A DNA stretch of 64,000 nt. Source: Ditylenchus dipsaci. Its lineage: Eukaryota > Nematoda > Chromadorea > Rhabditida > Anguinidae. The notes beneath the pieces are model-generated. The model made no database searches. It was given only the letters and a program-made list of their open reading frames with translations, and was not told where the DNA came from. Below are positions 1 to 11,500 of the stretch, in pieces. The stretch lies in assembly GCA_004194705.1 (NCBI GenBank), contig SADC01001249.1:17887-81886 (forward strand). The letters are read 5' to 3'. Every line of letters starts with the position of its first letter. The first letter of the stretch is position 1. The position numbers and the translations under genes were made by a program.

Positions 1-441
1 AAAAATTTGAGTTGGCGGGGACAGCCGTGGTCGGAAACGGCAATGGCCTTTTAAAAGGTCGGATTCTTGGGGGGGGGTCTATTCGCTACTAGCGTCGACC
101 ATTGTAGTGAACCTGCTTAATGTTTTTCTCGGCATCTAAATAATTTTTTAGTAACTTTGTGACCAGTGACCTGTTTTGATTACCAAGGACAGAACACGTT
201 AAAAATTCACATGAAACTTTAAAAATAGGTCTTTTTGGTTCTTTTTTCACCAAGTGTTCAATAAATTATGACTTTTGTTTGTCGTCGGTGATGTCTGGAA
301 TGGAGCACCGAAAATCCTACGAGAATCCGCTTATAACAGTGTAATGCTTCAAAAATCTTGGAGCAGGACGTGTGTTTTCGAAACCATACACTAGTCACAT
401 GTGTTTTGACGTCGTTGTAACTTTAAATACCTAATTTTCAG
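1..441. repeat. NDUFS2 intron with truncated repeat end
   Basis: No exon is visible here. Bases 1-115 match the right end of a dispersed repeat also found at 19202-19454, 34385-34560 (inverted) and 58403-58645. The shared features are 'AAAAGGTCGGATGCTTGG', a long G run and 'TATTCGCTACTAGCG'. The rest is AT-rich intron ending in a TTTTCAG acceptor at 441. Confidence 0.6.
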
Positions 442-2397
442 CCTTGTTCGCCGAGCTGACTCGAATTCAAAATCATATCATGGGACTTACAACCCATGCT
501 CTTGGTATCTGCTTTTGATGTGGTAACGATTTTTGTCATGCGAAAAATTTTTAGACGTGGTGCCATGACTCCATTCTTCTGGATGTTTGAGGAACGTGAA
601 AAGCTTTTTGAATTCTCAGAAAGAGTGTCTGGAGGTAGATTTTTTTTCTTGACGAAATGCTTCAACATTAATATTTTCTAGCTCGAATGCACGCTAACTA
701 TGTCCGACCAGGTGGTGTGGCGTGGGATATGCCTATTGGGTACGTATTTTATTGTTTGTAGCTGAATTGTTTGAGTTGTAAATTTCTTAGGATGATGGAC
801 GATATCTACGACTGGGCCTTGAAATTTCCGCAAAGGATTGACGAACTGGAGGATCTGCTGACAGAAGGACGAATCTGGAAGTCGCGTACTGTAGATGGTA
901 GTTTTTGAAACCATACGTGCTTTTTAAAAATTACTAGTCTTTTTAGTCGGCATAGTCAAGGCCAGTGATGCGCTCAATTGGGGATTCACTGGAGTTATGC
1001 TGCGTGGCTCTGGAGTTAAATGGGATATTCGGAAGACTCAGCCGTAAGCCTATTCATTTCATTTTGCCCTTTTTCGAAATGATTTCTTTCTCAACAAATC
1101 TTGCTATGGATACTCGGTCTAGAGTCGTCCTTTTATTTTCCATTTGCCGATTGCAATTTTTAAATTGTTTATGAAATTTCGAGTATTGGGTCTGCGGAAA
1201 AAAACAAGTTAAAAGGCCATATTCACACCCTGAATCTATTTCTCTTGGCTATCTACAATTATGATTTTCAGTTATGATGCATATGACCAAGTAGAGTTTG
1301 ACGTTCCTGTGGGAACCAAAGGAGATTGTTATGACAGGTTGGTGATAATCACAACAAATTGTTTCATCTTAAAGTTCGCGTATTAGATACTTGTGCCGAG
1401 TGGAAGAGATGCGCCAAAGTCTCAGAATAATACATCAGTGCTTGAACAAAATGCCGGCCGGTGAAATCAAAGTGGATGACAGAAAGGTAGTTCCTCCCAA
1501 CAGAGGTAAATATTTGTTTGTAGATATCCTTTTTTAGAATTAATCGTACTTTTTCAGCCGAGATGAAAGATAGTATGGTCAGTATTTGACCTTCCCTAAG
1601 GATTCTCTTTTGTGTTCTTATGCAGTAAACATGTATTATTTTTAGGAAGCTTTAATTCACCACTTCAAGTATTTCACTGAAAGCTACCAAGTGCCGCCAG
1701 GAGCCTGCTATGTGCCAATTGAAGCGCCTAAAGGAGAATTTGGTGTGTATATAGTTGCTGATGGTACAAGCAAGCCTTATCGATGCTATATACGTGCACC
1801 AGGTTTTAACGTTTTTGGATTTTTTTGCTTTGTACAGTCGATGCTCTATATGAGATACCCCCAAAAGTTCGTTCACACTTAGGGTCCTACACCTCTTTTA
1901 ACCTCATTCCGGAAATGTTTTGCCAAATGTGATTCGACAGTCTAGTCGGTAATATCGCAAGGCTTCAGATTTTGCCGATCGTTTTTGAGAAATTGTATAG
2001 TTTTGTCATTTTTACCCGTTACGCTCTATATAAGTTACCTAATGTAAAACCATATAATTATAAGTTGCCCAAGGTAAAACCATATAATTTCTCGAAAATG
2101 ATTGGCGAAATCGAAATTATTGCTGTATTTCCGAAGATTCCCATTTGGCAAAACATTTGAGAAATGAGGTTAAAAAGGTGTCGGACCCCATTTTGTAACG
2201 AACTTTCCAGGGGTATCTTATGTAGAGCGTTGACTGTATTAGACGTAGGCGGATTTGCTTACTCCTCAGTAACACACCTGATTTCAGGTTTCGCTCATTT
2301 GGCTAAGATACACGACATGACTAATCTTCACCTTATCGCTGACGTGGTCGCAATCATTGGCACTATGGATGTGGTGTTTGGAGAAATCGACAGATGA
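442..2397 (+). CDS. NDUFS2: NADH dehydrogenase iron-sulfur protein 2 (complex I 49 kDa subunit), 3' part
   Basis: Nuclear gene for a core matrix-arm subunit of mitochondrial complex I, which helps form the quinone site. Ten exons are visible: 442-504, 555-634, 682-739, 791-897, 947-1043, 1272-1337, 1387-1505, 1558-1577, 1646-1802 and 2288-2397. The 5' exons lie outside the window. Family hallmarks are [47 protein letters not shown] and the C-terminal [20 protein letters not shown] followed by DR and stop. About 291 residues are present, against roughly 430-470 for the whole protein. Exon 2 enters one base out of frame at about 559: GAC GTG GT GCC is seen where the family has D-V-G-A. Adding one G makes the total exactly 292 codons, so I suspect a consensus error. 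The last intron (485 bp) holds a TA-flanked MITE. AATAAA overlaps the stop, and another is at 2488. Confidence 0.95.
1835..2236. mobile_element. Pogo/Tigger-like MITE in the last NDUFS2 intron
   Basis: Inverted ends begin CAGTCGATGCTCTATATGAG and end ...GAGCGTTGACTG, flanked by TA on both sides (1833-1834, 2237-2238). Subterminal 'AAGTTCGTTCACAC...AGGGTCC' and its inverse match the larger family seen at 12427-12855 and 56982-57404. No ORF. Confidence 0.75.
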
Positions 2398-2613
2398 ATA
2401 AACGAGTCCAAATTTAAAATAGTTTGGTGATTAGCCGTTTCAAAAATTTAAATCGGTCTTGAGAGATAAATGTTTGTGTGTAATATAAATAAATTAATTA
2501 GCAAATTCCTCTTCTCATTCTTTGAACTTGATTCGCAATGGTTAGTATGTTTTGTATTGATTACAAAAAATATTAAGCGTGTTCGGTAATAATTTATTGG
2601 TTGCAGCTGAGGT

Positions 2614-3913
2614 ATGGCTGTCAACCTTCAAAAAACCAGCAATGAGGACAAGCTAAAGCTCTGCAAGCATTACTTTTACAGTAGGTTTTTACAGCAACGA
2701 ATTCCCTCAGTTTTAGAATTTATCTAAAATGTGCTACAGTAAATGCGCCAAGCGGATCAGGACGATTCATACCCGCCAATTCATACCTGGCCGATTCATA
2801 CCCGGCCGATTCATACCCAGCCGATTCATACCCGGGACGATTCATACCCGGATGATTCATACCCGGATGATTCATACCCGGAATCGAAAAGGCCGAGTTG
2901 GGCGAGTAAATTACAAGAGAATTAAAAAAAAATTGAGTCTGCTCGTAAAACTCGGGGTTAGTAAGCCAGGTTAGGCGAATAAAACTCGAGTATAGCTAGT
3001 AGAAATAAGTTCTACTCGGATCAAAAATTACTTGCTGCTCGAGTACGATCGGGAGTAACTTTTGATCCAAACTCTACTCAACTCGTTTGAGATGGGCGAG
3101 TAGGATCACGAGTAACTCATGATCCTAAACTCTTCTCAACCCGTTTCAAGTGCGAGTAGGATCAAGAGTGACTCTTGATCTACTGACTCTACTAACCTAC
3201 CTGAATACTACTCCAGGTAACCCTGAGATCCTAGTTTCTTACAAGGTATCATTTGTTTGAACATGCTTGCGAATTATGGCAACAAAAACTGAAAGTATGG
3301 AACAAATCAGAAAATAATTACTTTTTTCTGGTTTGTTTCATACTTTCAGTCTTTCGTCCCATATTTCGCGAGCATCTTCAAACAAATGATACCTTATAAG
3401 AAACTAGAATCTTAGGGCTACCTCTTAGTGTTATAATTTCTGAAAAATTATTTAAAAATTTGCTTCTTTGACACAAATAAAAAAGTTGGCGCGCAATTTT
3501 CGCCGCTCCCTACTGGAGACGCCCACAAAAGATAAAACGGTAGAAACGATGAAATTTAGTGCAACCCAGGAGCCATCTTTTAACTGTTTTTCAATACAGT
3601 ATATATAAATTACAGTTGGTATTGCGCTATTACCATTGGTTTGGTTAGCCAATGTAGTCTGGTTTTACAAGTATGCATACTGCAAAGAAGAGTTTGCGGA
3701 GCAGAAATCACTGAAATTTTGTAATTTTCTTCACCCATCGTGGTTCTTGTACAGATCCTATAAATTTTTGCAGACATTAGAGCCTCCTTCCTGGGCATGC
3801 TCTGTTGGTTGGTGGTCATTGTTGCCTGGACTATATTTTTTCAAACCAATCGTGCCAAGGGTATAGCTTGGAGTGACTATTTGACGTTTGTGTTTCCTGT
3901 GGGATATGTGTGA
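2614..3913 (+). CDS. pen-2: Gamma-secretase subunit PEN-2
   Basis: PEN-2 is the small membrane subunit that activates presenilin in the gamma-secretase complex, which processes Notch-type receptors. Three exons (2614-2680, 3616-3720, 3774-3913) join in phase to give 103 residues, close to the family's ~101. The N-terminus has TSNEDKLKLCKHYF (compare SNEEKLNLCRKYY in vertebrates). The middle is ALLPLVWLANVVWFYKYAY, a hydrophobic segment. The C-terminus has WSDYLTFVFPVGYV, the conserved D-Y-L-x-F-x-x-P tail needed for complex assembly. A TTGCAG acceptor 8 bases before the ATG (2606) could be an intron end or a spliced-leader site. Intron 1 (935 bp) carries a minisatellite and a palindrome. AATAAA is at 3963. 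The gene begins 217 bp after the NDUFS2 stop on the same strand, which allows an operon. Confidence 0.93.
2761..2883. repeat. GATTCATACCCG minisatellite in pen-2 intron 1
   Basis: About eight tandem copies of a 12-15 base unit built on GATTCATACCCG, with variants GGCC, GGAC or GGAT between units. All frames read as short repeats (for example IHTRP), so the ORFs across it are not genes. Confidence 0.85.
3218..3422. mobile_element. Palindromic MITE in pen-2 intron 1
   Basis: The two arms are near-perfect inverted copies: left 'GAGATCCTAGTTTCTTACAA', right '...TAAGAAACTAGAATCTTAG', continuing through ATCATTTGTTTGAA and CATACTTTCAGT. No coding potential. Confidence 0.7.
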
Positions 3914-4136
3914 AATAGGTACTATAAGATCTCAAATTTATTCATCTATATGGTTGTTTACAAATAAAATTTACATTTTTTATAATAAATTATTGTTTGA
4001 AAAAGGTTGTAGAAATTTAATCTTCCTACGTGGTTGAAGAAAACAAATCTAAAAGAGCATGATCATAAAAGTTGTAAAGCGCACGATTTCAAATTAACGC
4101 TTAATGATTTTGACACAATTACCCCCAGGTACAGCT

Positions 4137-4515
4137 TTTAAGCCCAACCACCAAGCACCCCTCTATTTCAAAGATAAAAACAACCACAGGTGGGGCTCAA
4201 AGCTCCGCGTTGGGGCTTTTTTTTTGTCGATTTCAAAGACCCATCGGTGAGGCTTTTAAAGGCTCCGTGAGGTTTTTGACATAAAAACTTTTTGTTGTCT
4301 TGATAGGAATGTAAAATTTCAGAGTAACATAAAAATTTATGTCAAGGAGCCGCACGGAGCCTCCAAAAAGCCCCACCGGTGGGGCTTTTCAAATTGACAA
4401 AAATAAAAACCTTACCGCGGAGCTAGAAGCCCCACCGGTGGAGCTTTTTCATGTGGGGTAATTCAGTTTTTTCAAAAAGCTCCACCGGGGCTTAATAAGC
4501 CACATCTGGCCAACC
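4137..4515. repeat. CCACCGGTGG palindrome cluster
   Basis: Intergenic stretch 3914-5276. This part holds repeated copies of the self-complementary core GCCCCACCGGTGGGGC and weaker versions, in both orientations, inside a larger inverted arrangement (TAAGCC at both ends). Nothing coding is seen. Confidence 0.65.
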
Positions 4516-4852
4516 CTGATTACCCCTATGAACGGATGTTAATGAAACAAATATGTATGAATACCAAAGTCTCTATACACGGTAGACCTCCCTTAAAACT
4601 CTACATACGGCTCATTTTTGACCTCTATCTATTTTTGTGTAAGTGTGAATAATCCAATTTTTTCTCCAATCTTGGTCCTTTTTGATCTGTACAATCTCTG
4701 TCAAAAAACTGTGTTTCGTCACAATTACACGAAAATAGATAGGGGTCGAAAATGGGCCGTATCTGCCAGCAGACCCTTTCTGCCAGCGGACCCTATAAAA
4801 TAAGGGGCCCCTATATTATTATTCCCTCGGCACAACCCTTCAAATTGCGAGA

Positions 4853-5050
4853 GGAGAAGATCGGGACAAGTCCAAATTGGGCCAATTCAAACTGGGCCAA
4901 TCTGCTGACAACTTTTTCACTTTTATTTCACTCAAAATCGTAGCCCATTTTCTAATCGACCCAGTTCGAATTGGCCCAATTCGATTTCGGCCCGAATGTA
5001 ATTTGGCCTAATTTGAATTAGTCCAGTTTGAAATGGCCTAATCTTCTCTT
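4853..5050. repeat. AATTGGGCC repeat element
   Basis: Repeated AAATTGGGCCAATTC-type words between inverted ends GAGAAGATC... and ...AATCTTCTCTTA. It looks like a small foldback element. No ORF of note. Confidence 0.5.
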
Positions 5051-5276
5051 ACCCCGGAAATTTGTCCTTTGTTTAATGATGATAATTTGCGTTAAAATTG
5101 TAAACCACTCGTAAAATCAATTTATTTCTCTTTTCTATTTATTCTTCATAGTCCATTCTAGTACTGTGAGTTCTTTTTTCTGAAATTTTCTTTATTTAAT
5201 CACAGGTCTATAACTGAAAAAGATTGTTTACCTAACATTGGCCTTTCGTTTGAGTGTCTAGCCCTAGTAGCATGCA

Positions 5277-5475
5277 TCAATTTAGTCTTTTTACGCCTTC
5301 CACCCGAAGATTTATGTGATTGCTGTTGTTTGTCGTGGTGATGTCGATTGCGTCCTTTTTCTTACCGACTTTTCTTCTGGATAGGGCCGGAGGCACATCT
5401 ATTGTGGAATGGTGATGATTGGACAGAGAGGGCTGCCATTTTCTGTGTTTAGGCGATCTGCTCACTACTCGAATC
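5277..5475 (-). CDS. Possible terminal exon, basic low-complexity protein
   Basis: Reading down from a CTTATTTAG acceptor (5477-5476), an open frame runs to a TGA at 5279-5277 with basic, Asn/His-rich content (SRSPKHRKWQ, SRRKVGKKKD, TTTNNSNHINLR). It could be the last exon of the gene whose remains lie at 6267-8038, but no donor of matching phase was found there. I do not recognise a domain. Confidence 0.3.
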
Positions 5476-5498
5476 CTAAATAAGTACAGAATGAGCCT

Positions 5499-6266
5499 TA
5501 GAAATTTTCAGTTTTTTCAAAAAATTATGATTTATTTATTTAGAAATAGTCTAGTTAGCACAAGCGATAGTGAAATGTGTTGAATGGTTTATCTAGGAGG
5601 CTAATTCATGCATCCAATATTAAAAGAACCATGGAAAAATTCCGAAGAGCCAAAAGTCTTGCTTCAATTTTTACCTGATTTGACAACATTAAGCCGTCAA
5701 GGCTTGGCAAAAATTGTGGCGCAAAGATTCTACGGGAGACAATCGCGACAAAGTTACGCATAATTTTTATTAAAAAAACCAAATTATGACACCGGATTCA
5801 TGTTCAGCATGGTCAATTGCATGTCAAACTGCTTTTTAAATAAAAAACTTGAATTCTTAAAATGTTCAAAATTTTCAAATGTTTGTTGTCTCGAAAGGAA
5901 TGTGAAGTTTGACAGTCGGTTCGAATTTGAAGAAGGTAAATACGCAAAATCGATCATGCTAATGATCAAAGATAAACCGACCATGAATTCCGTGTCGAAA
6001 ATTGATCTTTACATGGCAGGGACGCCAACAATAAAAATTCCTCGAAATTTTTATTGTTGAGAAAATTTCCCTCATGCCGATTTTATGCCATGTGACTTCT
6101 TTTGCGAGGGTGGATTTAAAACACAGAACCAACTTTTGCAGCCAATTTTCAAAATTTTGACTATGGTTGATATTGTCTAGTGAAAAATAAATTTTTTCGG
6201 CGATTCGTTGGTATCTTTCAACGCTATTATCGATATTCGAAGCAAATTCGAGCAAGTTTAAAGAAG
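5499..6266. other. Intergenic or intronic, nothing recognised
   Basis: AT-rich. Overlapping ORFs on both strands at 5784-6291 are short, mutually antisense and show no family resemblance. I see no supportable gene. Confidence 0.5.
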
Positions 6267-8038
6267 TTATTTTTCGCGAGACAATATCCAACCATAGTCA
6301 CTTTGGTGAGATTTACGAGTATTGGCTGCCCGGATCAAACACATACGTTTTAGAAGCAGTGGATGTACCGGCTGCCCACTGCTGTTGGATATTTGAGCTC
6401 CAGCAACTGCATCAGACGCTAATGTTCCACTATCCATTTGCTTTACTTGCTGTTGTCCAGTCCCAACACTACCAGGTAAAGCAGTGCTGACCATAGAATT
6501 CAAACTATGTTTCATGTCCTCCTGTGCCTGCAACAACTGTTCCATCCGTCTTAACAAATCTCTAGTTCCGCTCCCGTACTTTGCCGACAATCTTCTTAAA
6601 ATTTCCTTTTCTTCTTCCAGACTTTTTGGCTCATCTGTCTTGGGAAATTCTACACAAGGTGGTGGGTAACTGTAGAGCTCGATGGAGATGGCTCAATACC
6701 ATTTTCTACAGCGGCTGACTGATGACTGCTGGAGGTGAGATGACTGAAGGTGGAATGTTCGAGTCAATTGTAGATAGTTGAGAGTTGACTATTGGCTGAA
6801 TATTGGAGTTGACTGTAGCTACTTGGGAGTTGACTGTGCGAATTTCTTCTACCTGCCCATTGTAGTCATAATCTTCTTGGGTGTTCGCGTCCACTGCGGG
6901 TAATGAGTTAACTATGTTTGTGTAACTGTGGCTACTTGGGAATCAATTGTGGAGAGCTGTGAGTTGGCTGTAAATTGACCAATCGACCCCATTGGGTCAA
7001 CTGTAGGCACAATTTTGTCAGCAGATTGCTGGTTAAATATACCAGAATCAACTGTAGGTTCATTTTTTGAATTGACTGTAGAAAAATTGTCAACTGTAGA
7101 TTGACTGTTTTTGTCAACTGTGGCTATTGCCAGTGATCCGATTTTATTTTCTGCAGATGCGGTAGTGTCGTGACCACACATGGCTGAACTTCTTGGATTT
7201 CTAGCTCCTGATCCTTAGGCACAGGCCCTACCATCCCAACTTCCAGATTACTGCCCGTGGAGCTTGAAGAAGCTTTCCAAGGTTTCACAAACGGGTACTT
7301 CTTCAATGGTATATGCACCCCCTGGCCACTAATTCTTGAGGTGAAGGTGTCGTGGAAGGGGTAAAGCAAGGTGCTGGAGTTGAAACAGTTGTGGAAATGG
7401 TCACTGGAGTTCAGTCGGAGCTATGCAAGGCAAAATAGTAGTAGTCGTGGCTGTAGGCACTCCAGATGGACTTCTAATATTCTCCAACTGAACTCCAGTA
7501 CCTATTTCAACTTTGGATAGCATTTCTCCATCTTTTTCGCCTCCTTTTTGAGCTTTTAATTTCACTGGATCTACTGCAGTACATGGCGGGGCCTGAGCAG
7601 TCATCGGCACTAAAGATCTGACCACCTGGTTAAGGTTGGAGGGGAAAGCCGGAGAAAATTCTCCAATACCAGCTTGGTAGTCTCCTTCCACCATTTCTGG
7701 CTGTTTTGAATCTTCAACTTCTGGATCTAGTAGTGAGTTGGTGAACAATGGGGCTGGACTAGCTACTTGCGGTGGAATAGGTGCTGAAAAGACAGGAGGA
7801 GTTGGACTAGGGGGTGAAGTGGATGATTCCAGGCTTTGTTTACCAGTACTCAATTCTGCTGCAGGTATGAAACTTTTTTGTGGCTTTGCTTCAGAGGCCT
7901 TGGCAATGAACTCAACTCTAGGAAAGAGGCAGGAATGGAATTGAGCTGCGGATCTGCGGTGAGAATTGTGGTATTGTCACTTCTGGAGGTGGAGACTACA
8001 GGAGAGTTTCGGATGGTGCTGTAAATTAAAGTAGTCAT
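6267..8038 (-). pseudogene. Ser/Thr/Pro-rich coding-like block with repeated frame changes
   Basis: Reading down the minus strand, convincing protein-like segments follow one another in different frames: TTLIYSTIRNSPVVSTSRSD, VEFIAKASEAKPQKSFIP through a Pro-rich stretch to TTTTILPCIAPTEL, STTVSTPAPCFTPSTTPSPQ, KPWKASSSSTGSNLEVGMV, a region of TVDS/TVNS/STIDS repeats (about 7120-6740), and EEEKEILRRLSAKYGSGTRD with a short coiled-coil-like run. At least six frame switches fall between about 7920 and 6660, mostly needing a single base. A possible CCTAG acceptor lies at 7919-7918. No known domain was recognised. Its position downstream of the LDLa gene stop (8537) suggests a separate gene. It is either decaying or damaged by indel errors in low-complexity DNA. 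Confidence 0.4.
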
Positions 8039-8039
8039 A

Positions 8040-8536
8040 GTTAAAGTTGTCAGATGAGAATAATCTGGGAATAAACCACAAAACCCAAGCGAAAAAGCCG
8101 CGCCTTATAAAAACAGAGCAAAATATTTTTTATTTAGTTTGAATTTCAAACTCCGGCATATATTTTTTTAAGTGAATAATGTTTTTATAGCATATTTTAG
8201 CGTTTTCGCTGAATTCATTGATTATTAACAATGATAGAGAAAACAAGCAGAAAAGCCAAAGAATATTTTAAAGCAGCAAAGAATTCGGCTCTGGCTTTTT
8301 CACAACCCTAGTTATATTACGAATTCGGAATTAGACATTAACTACCCAGAGCCGATATTTGAAGGCTATAAAAAATTTCTGACCAAAACCAACCCAGGTA
8401 AAGGGTGATGGAGGGCAGTTGGATAACTCTTTTTCAGTTTTTCTCCAAAGCAAGGATATGATTTTTCATTCTAAAAAGGTCGGCCTGTTTTTTCACACAT
8501 TTTGCTTGCTTCTGAGAAGGCACCAAATACGGTAGC
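8040..8536. other. Spacer between minus-strand genes
   Basis: AT-rich and without any supportable exon. It lies just 3' of the LDLa gene stop. Confidence 0.5.
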
Positions 8537-11500
8537 TTAGCTAATTAACCTTTTATTGACCGGAATCTCCTGACAATACTTCTCATCTGAACCGTCAGGA
8601 CAATTTTTAACTCCATCACACAGATTTTCTCTAGGTATTTGATGACGTCGACTCTCACACACAAACCTAGAAATACATTTCTATATTTTCAATAAATAAA
8701 GTTAAACAATTAATTACATTCTATACGGTGATTTCTTGCAAAGCAGTTCATCTTCTCCGTGCGGACATTGAGCAACTCCATCGCAGCGATCCTTGGCAGA
8801 AATGCATTTCCCCGATTTGCGACAGTAAAACTTTCCTTGCCACAGTCTACACCAAAAATTTACTGTTCAAAGATTGATATTAGTACGGACCTACCTTCAC
8901 AATCGTGCTCATCAGTTCCATCCTGACATTCAGCCACTCCATTGCACCGCTGACTCATTGGAATACATTGCTCAGAGATGATACACGCGAATTCCGACGG
9001 TTTACACATAGCTGCAACAAAAAAGGTTAGGTCCAGCATTGGTAGGCCCTGTTTTTTACATTACAAAAAACATGTGCAATTTGTATGCAGTCTATTCTTA
9101 ATATAGTGTAGGTGCAGGAAGTTCGTACCCGCCGAGGATACGACATTTTTTCGCCTGTATTTTTGAAAACTTTTGCCAAATCTGATTTGTCAGTCTAACC
9201 AGAATTAGCGCAAGGATTCCGATTTTACCAGTCGTTTGTGTAAATAGCAATAGTTTTGCCGAAAAGACTCGCGCCTCTCGATACAGTGTAGCCTTATTTT
9301 CAAAAAAAAACCACATTATATCGAGAGGCGCGGGTCTTTTCGGCAAAACTATTGCCATTTACAAAACGATCGGCATATCGGAATCCTTGCGATGTTTCTG
9401 ATTAGACTGACAAATCAGATTTTATAAAAGTTTTTCAAAAAAAGACGTAAAAGTGTCGTACCCTAGGCGGGAACGTACTTTTTGCACCTACACTAGTAAA
9501 CTGTACTTGACTAGAATAGAATTAATATTCTGAATGGCTTATCTTAGAAAGTATAACCGATTTACTACAGAGAATCTCAGTATTGTCGGCCAATAGACAA
9601 AAAACAAATCATAATACTTAAAAAATATCGTGCTGAAGCTGCCGTGGTAGCTCCCTAAGGAATTTAAAAACTTTTTTTTTCACAGTTCGTCCTCTGTATG
9701 ATGGCATCCGTAAAATTTTGATCGACTGAGTGTAATACTTTTTAAGGGACCATGGTTTTGCGCGCAGCGGCATGTCCAAAGTACGAATCGGCGGGGGACA
9801 GTTGTCTTCCATCTCTCATCTATCACAGTACTCTTTTGGGTTATTTCGAACGACTCAAAAGAGTACTGTGGTAGACGAAAGAGAAATTTTGGACATGCGC
9901 GTGAAAAGCACGGCCATTTAACCAACATGCGAAGATAGTGTGAGACACAGCTAAGGATCGAACTTTTACGAATATCACATTTTTTACTTGAAAATTCTTA
10001 CGACAGTTTTGTTCGTCCTCTTCCAGCACACAGTCATATTTCCCGTCACAGCGTTGACCCATGGAAACACAGTGCTCTGACAAAGGACATGCGAAGTCTT
10101 TTTCTTTGCATTTGGCTTTAGCAAAATTCAAGTTTTTTAATTTTCAACTATGAAGTCAAAATTTTACCAGTATCCGATGTCATTGGCGCACCCTTAAATT
10201 TTCCCAAATATTTATTAGTTGATATATATTTCAAATTTTACCTTTGACATTGTAGTCGTAGTTTACCCAAAAATTAAAAAAAGTTATTTCTGATATTTTT
10301 TTAAAAAATACAAATTTACATGCAAACCTACAGTTCTGAGTGCCTGTGTGTCATAAACAAGACCTGTAACAAAAAAGGTATTTCGACTCTATGTGTGTTG
10401 GCGCACCCCTGAAAAAAATCTGCCTTGGTCCCCCAAGAGTTTTTTTTCAATTTTTATTTCTTTTTTAGCTTAGTTCTTGAAATAAGTAATATTTTTTTAG
10501 CTTATTACGATGTATTTAAGCGACAATGATAGGCTACCAAGGTAAACTTAAAAAGAACCCCCAAAAAAACCACTGGGGTCACCAAGGCACATTTTTTTCC
10601 AGCGGGGGCCCACAACACATGTAGAGCCAGTATTTCTATTACAGTCAACCCTCGATACAACGGTACCCTATCTCTAACCAACAAGCCCCCCTGCGCCCCT
10701 TTTGGGGGGCGCAGGGGCTTGGTTGCTTGGAGTTGAGATGCGCACACCCACATACCTTTAGGCACAAAATCACTCGAAAGTGACTCTGGATGCATGAAAA
10801 AGCATGCATACCAGAGTTTATTTATGCGGTAAGCCCCAGTATTCAATATGTTCAACATCTTCTTGTTAGTGGGCCTGAGTCATTAGTGGCCCTATTTTGT
10901 CCCTTCCCGCCCAATACAGCCCTTAATCCCTCTAAAATTCAAAAGGCGCGAATTCAAATTTTCAAATTTTGACTAAAAACCATGATACCCCCTGTGGATC
11001 GAAATTATTATTTTTTCTCAGAACCAAAAAAAACAGCCGGCTTTCTCATGAAATCGGGGTCGAGAAACACGAATATGATGTTATCTCCTCGATCTGATCA
11101 GTCCCCGTGGGGGGATTCTATACTCAAGCCAAAGTATCGTTATATCGAGGCTATCGTTGTATCGAGGGTTCATTTGACTGAGTTTCAGTCAAAGCTGACC
11201 AAATTGGTCAATTTTGGGGTGTCGTTATACCGAGGGTATCGTTATATCGAGGTATCGTTGTATCGAGGGTTGACTGTATGAAGATTTTTTACTGGAATAG
11301 TAATCTTTTAGCCTTCAAAAAATATATTATCACTGTCAAAGTCACGACTTAATCAATAAAAAAAACAGTTTGAAAAAAGTATAAGATAAAGGATAGACTA
11401 AGCCGGTTCAACAATTTTATTTTTAAACAGTTTTTTTATTAGTTTTCAAATCTGTTTCATCTTTTTAAAATCTTACATTTATTTATTATCTTACTATTAA

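Noticed and set aside
3636..3866. 76-residue single-exon + strand ORF
   Set aside because: It reads through the 53-bp pen-2 intron and then out of frame. The spliced PEN-2 model explains the region.
5784..6291. Overlapping 86- and 110-residue ORFs on opposite strands
   Set aside because: Mutually antisense, no splice context and no family features.
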